NCBI GenBank assembly: GCA_023433515.1
Contig: JAEZCN010000155.1
Location: 1-16,748 of the forward strand
Direction: 5' to 3'
Origin: Pseudomonadota bacterium
GTDB taxonomy: Bacteria > Pseudomonadota > Gammaproteobacteria > Steroidobacterales > Steroidobacteraceae
DNA: 16,748 bases
Part shown: positions 14,202 to 16,748 of the stretch, piece by piece
Layout of the letters: each line of letters begins with the position of its first letter
Numbering within the stretch: position 1 is the stretch's first letter
Made by a program: the position numbers and the translations under genes
The notes under the pieces: generated by a model
Seen by the model: the letters and a program-made list of their open reading frames with translations, nothing else
Told to the model about the DNA's origin: nothing
The model's database searches: none

Positions 14202-16610
14202 TCATGCGGCGGTGGCGAGCTTCGCCGGCCGCGCGATCACGAACCCCTGTATGTAGTCGACGCCCATCTTGCGGGCGGCATCGAGCGCGGCGCTGTCTTC
14301 CACCTGCTCGGCAATGATCTTGAAATTGAGCGTGCGCGCAAGCTTGATCATCGCGGTCACCATGGTCTGGTTGACCGAGTCGCGCGCGAGATTGCGCATG
14401 AACGAGCCATCGAGTTTCAGGTAGTCGAGCGGCAGGCTCTTCAAGCTCGAGAAGGAGCCGACACCGGAACCGAAATCGTCGATTGTGAACTTGCAGCCCA
14501 TGCCGTGCAGCACTTCGACGAAGCGGCGTGCGTGCTCGAGGTCGCCGACCACCGCGCTCTCGGCGAGCTCGAAGCAGATCTGGTCGGGGGCTACGCCGGT
14601 CTGGTCGAAGGTCTCGACCACGAACTCGAGAAACCCCGAATCCGCGAGCGTCTGCCCGGATATGTTGATCGCGACGCAGCGGTCGCGCGCGAGCTGGAAT
14701 GCGTTTTTCGACAGCGCGGACAACGTCGTCTGCACCACCCAGCGGTCGACCGACGCCATGAGCCGGTAGCGCTCGGCCGCCTGCACGAACTCGCCCGGCG
14801 GAATCTCGGCTCCGGACTCGTCGAGCATGCGCAGGAGCACTTCCATCGACGGTCCGTCCGTATCGTTGCCGTACGCCGAAACGATGGGTTGGTAGTACAA
14901 CGCGAAGCGCTCTTCCTTGAGCGCGACCTGCAGTTTCTGCAGCCATTCGATTTCGCCCGTGCTGCGCGCCAGCGCTTCGTCGCGCGCCGAATAAACCGAT
15001 ACGCGGCCGGCGCCTTCCTTCTTCGCGACGTAACAGGCCGAATCCGCCGCGGCGAGCAATTGCTCGACCAGCCCCGCCTCGCGCCCGATCTCGATGAGGC
15101 CGATCGACACGCCGATGTTGAACACGCGGTCGTGCCATACGAACCGGTAGGCCGCGATCGAACGGCACACGTCGTCGGCGATCTGTCGTGCCTTTTCGAG
15201 CGGGCAGCCCACGAGCAGCATGCCGAACTCGTCGCCGCCGAGACGCGCGACGGTATCCGAATCGCGCACCGCCTCGCGCAGCAGCTTCGCGACTTCGCGC
15301 AGCATCGAATCGCCCGCGAGGTGTCCACTGGTGTCGTTGACGATCTTGAAGCGGTCGAGGTCGAGGTAACACAACATGTGCGTGCCCTCGCCGCGGCGCG
15401 CCGACTCCGCGACCTCGCCGAGCCGCCGTTCGAACTCGCGCCGGTTCACGAGGCCGGTGAGCGCATCGTGAGTCGCCTGGTAGGACATCTGGCGGTGCAG
15501 GCCGCGCAGCTCCGTGACGTCGTGCAAGAGCACGACCGCGCCCACGAGGTCGTCGTTCACGCGCAGCGGCGATGCGGCGAGTTCGATGGCGCGCTCGTCA
15601 CCACCGGACTTGCTCACCAGCACGGCGCGCCTCGACGTCGCGTGCGGAGCGCCGCTCCCGCCGCCGACCGCTTCGCTGATCGGATCCGACAGCAGCTTGC
15701 GGTCGTTCTGATCGATCAGGCTCACCACGTCCTCGAGCGGCTTGCCCTGGGCCTGGATGGTCATGACGCCGAGCAGTTTTTCCGCGGCCGGGTTCATGAA
15801 CACCAGCCGGCCTTCCAGGTCCGTCGTGACGATGGCCTCCGCGAGCGACTGCAGCGCGGCCACCTGCAACGGCGGCGGCGGTGGCGGCAATGGCGGCGCC
15901 ACCATCGCGGCGCGCGCGATGGTTTCCTGCTCGTGCAGCTTGCCGCTCGCGAGCGCGCGCAGCTTCTTCGTGGGGATGACCTCGACGCCGGTCACGAGCA
16001 GCGCCGGCTGCCCTTCGAAGTCGATCAGCGCGGTAGTTAGCTCGAGCAGGCTGACCTGGCCCTGCAGGCCGACGATCTCGACCTCGAACCGGTCCGGGCC
16101 ATGGGCGCCTGTGAGGCGGCGGCGCAGATTTTCCGCCACGAGATCCGCGTACTCGGGCGCCACGATCTCGGCGAGCGTGCGGTCGATGAGGTCGACGCGC
16201 TCGGCGCCGACGAAACTCGCGAACTGGCTGTTCGCGTAGAGAATGACTTCCCGGTGCACGAGCACGGCCTCGTGAATGCGCTCGCCGAGTTCCGTGAAGA
16301 GTTTCGGTCCGGATCTTTCGCGACCGGAGAGCCGCGACGCACGCTGCAGCAACTGGTTGACGGAGAGACCCAGGCCCTGCACGTCGAGCTGTTCGTTGCT
16401 GACTTCGATCGACTGCGGCAGGCGTTCCCCGCTCACCGCGCGCTGCACTTCGAGCGACAGCTCGGAGACCGCCCGCAGATCGCGCCGCTGAAACAGGAAC
16501 AGCACGAACAGCAGCGTCGCAACGAGTGCGAGCAGCACGCATATCAACCCCAGAATCGACATCCCCAGTATTGCCCTATTGTTATTAGTGCGGCGTCCAG
16601 TGTTGGGCAT
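14202..16610 (-). CDS. Membrane-anchored PAS-PAS-GGDEF-EAL cyclic-di-GMP signalling protein
   Basis: The 802-residue protein should make and/or degrade cyclic di-GMP. In order: one membrane helix (15-40); a PAS-like domain (about 105-215); a proline linker, PPLPPPPPPL (239-248); a second PAS domain (about 250-370, containing VTTDLEGRLVFMNPAAEKLL); GGDEF (about 375-540); and EAL (about 555-795). The cyclase signature RLGGDEFGM is intact, with an RDSD inhibitory I-site (449-452) exactly five residues upstream. The EAL domain reads MEVLLR at its signature (E590), with NIS (649-651), IDDFGSG (710-716), LKLDGS (731-736), AEQVE (767-771) and YIQGF (786-790) all present, so both activities look possible. 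ATG at 16610 lacks a strong ribosome-binding site; a second ATG at 16562 would leave the helix with almost no N-terminal lead. Codons L191-T193 are CTA-ACT-ACC. It converges on the DUF3592-like gene. Confidence 0.96.
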   Translation of the reverse strand: MPNTGRRTNNNRAILGMSILGLICVLLALVATLLFVLFLFQRRDLRAVSELSLEVQRAVSGERLPQSIEVSNEQLDVQGLGLSVNQLLQRASRLSGRERSGPKLFTELGERIHEAVLVHREVILYANSQFASFVGAERVDLIDRTLAEIVAPEYADLVAENLRRRLTGAHGPDRFEVEIVGLQGQVSLLELTTALIDFEGQPALLVTGVEVIPTKKLRALASGKLHEQETIARAAMVAPPLPPPPPPLQVAALQSLAEAIVTTDLEGRLVFMNPAAEKLLGVMTIQAQGKPLEDVVSLIDQNDRKLLSDPISEAVGGGSGAPHATSRRAVLVSKSGGDERAIELAASPLRVNDDLVGAVVLLHDVTELRGLHRQMSYQATHDALTGLVNRREFERRLGEVAESARRGEGTHMLCYLDLDRFKIVNDTSGHLAGDSMLREVAKLLREAVRDSDTVARLGGDEFGMLLVGCPLEKARQIADDVCRSIAAYRFVWHDRVFNIGVSIGLIEIGREAGLVEQLLAAADSACYVAKKEGAGRVSVYSARDEALARSTGEIEWLQKLQVALKEERFALYYQPIVSAYGNDTDGPSMEVLLRMLDESGAEIPPGEFVQAAERYRLMASVDRWVVQTTLSALSKNAFQLARDRCVAINISGQTLADSGFLEFVVETFDQTGVAPDQICFELAESAVVGDLEHARRFVEVLHGMGCKFTIDDFGSGVGSFSSLKSLPLDYLKLDGSFMRNLARDSVNQTMVTAMIKLARTLNFKIIAEQVEDSAALDAARKMGVDYIQGFVIARPAKLATAA

Positions 16611-16748
16611 CCATGCCCGTCGGGAAGATTATCCGAGCGCGGCAAGCGCCCATGCGACATTAACCATAAAAATAAGCGTTGTGACGACTGGTTCCGCGAC
16701 GAAAGGAAGCCCTTTCAGACCTCGCTTTGGGGCAGAATAAGTAGCATC
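16611..16748. promoter_or_regulatory. Upstream region of the GGDEF-EAL gene, right window edge
   Basis: This 138-base stretch has no supported gene. It holds an AT-rich run at 16660-16677 (ATTAACCATAAAAATAAG), the most AT-rich patch in the window by eye. It is a sensible place for the leftward promoter, although no -35/-10 pair with normal spacing was found. Confidence 0.35.

Noticed and set aside
14505..16040. A 511-codon plus-strand open frame antisense to the GGDEF-EAL gene
   Set aside because: There are no recognisable domains, and the opposite strand has intact GGDEF and EAL motifs.
4218..16041. CTAACTA repeats as a CRISPR or transposon end
   Set aside because: Copies are far apart, irregularly spaced and mostly inside conserved genes, so neither structure fits.

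Overview
The window is a compact, high-GC bacterial chromosome segment; by eye about two thirds of bases are G or C, but this was not counted. Mpl, RNase D, an MsrB with two CxxC zinc motifs and a Gram-negative cell-envelope gene set point to a gammaproteobacterium, possibly near the Xanthomonadales/Steroidobacterales. That placement is inference from gene content. There are no rRNA or tRNA genes, CRISPR arrays, phage genes or transposase genes. Most of it reads as ordinary chromosomal backbone with a few accessory touches.

Layout. Positions 1-1308 (minus) hold a two-gene unit: a five-helix membrane protein followed by the peptidoglycan-recycling ligase mpl, which runs off the left edge. RNase D (1353-2426, plus) leaves divergently and meets adenylate kinase (2437-3384, minus) tail to tail over a hairpin that contains both stop codons. 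The adenylate kinase carries a roughly 90-residue Lys/Arg-rich tail. A pyrophosphate-dependent phosphofructokinase (3495-4781) is divergent from adk. A large lipoprotein with Ig-like and beta-propeller parts follows (4889-7378), then a K+-independent proton-pumping pyrophosphatase (7585-9660). A long perfect hairpin closes that block.

The right half is more accessory. It holds msrB (9796-10197), a small unknown cysteine-containing protein on the minus strand (10204-10581), a 332-base gap, a DoxX-family membrane protein (10914-11381) and a membrane-anchored TlpA-like thioredoxin protein (11456-12322). The last converges on, and overlaps by 42 bases, a Tat-exported intradiol dioxygenase (12281-12940), which sits behind a VOC/glyoxalase-fold gene (12957-13343). 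Then come a DUF3592-like membrane protein (13469-13930), a gap with a 14-base palindrome, and an 802-residue PAS-GGDEF-EAL protein on the minus strand (14202-16610).

How the genes fit together. Adk, PPi-PFK and H+-PPase form a pyrophosphate/adenylate energy neighbourhood. PPi from biosynthesis can drive glycolytic phosphorylation through PFK or proton pumping through HppA, while Adk rebalances AMP, ADP and ATP. MsrB, the TlpA-like protein and possibly DoxX suggest a redox-maintenance theme, but they are not clearly one operon. The best candidates for something new are the basic tail on adenylate kinase, the direct repeats that bracket the lipoprotein gene between pfp and hppA, the REP-like hairpin after hppA, and a recurring GCTAACTAC motif that breaks local codon preference. 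I found no clear multi-gene novel system.
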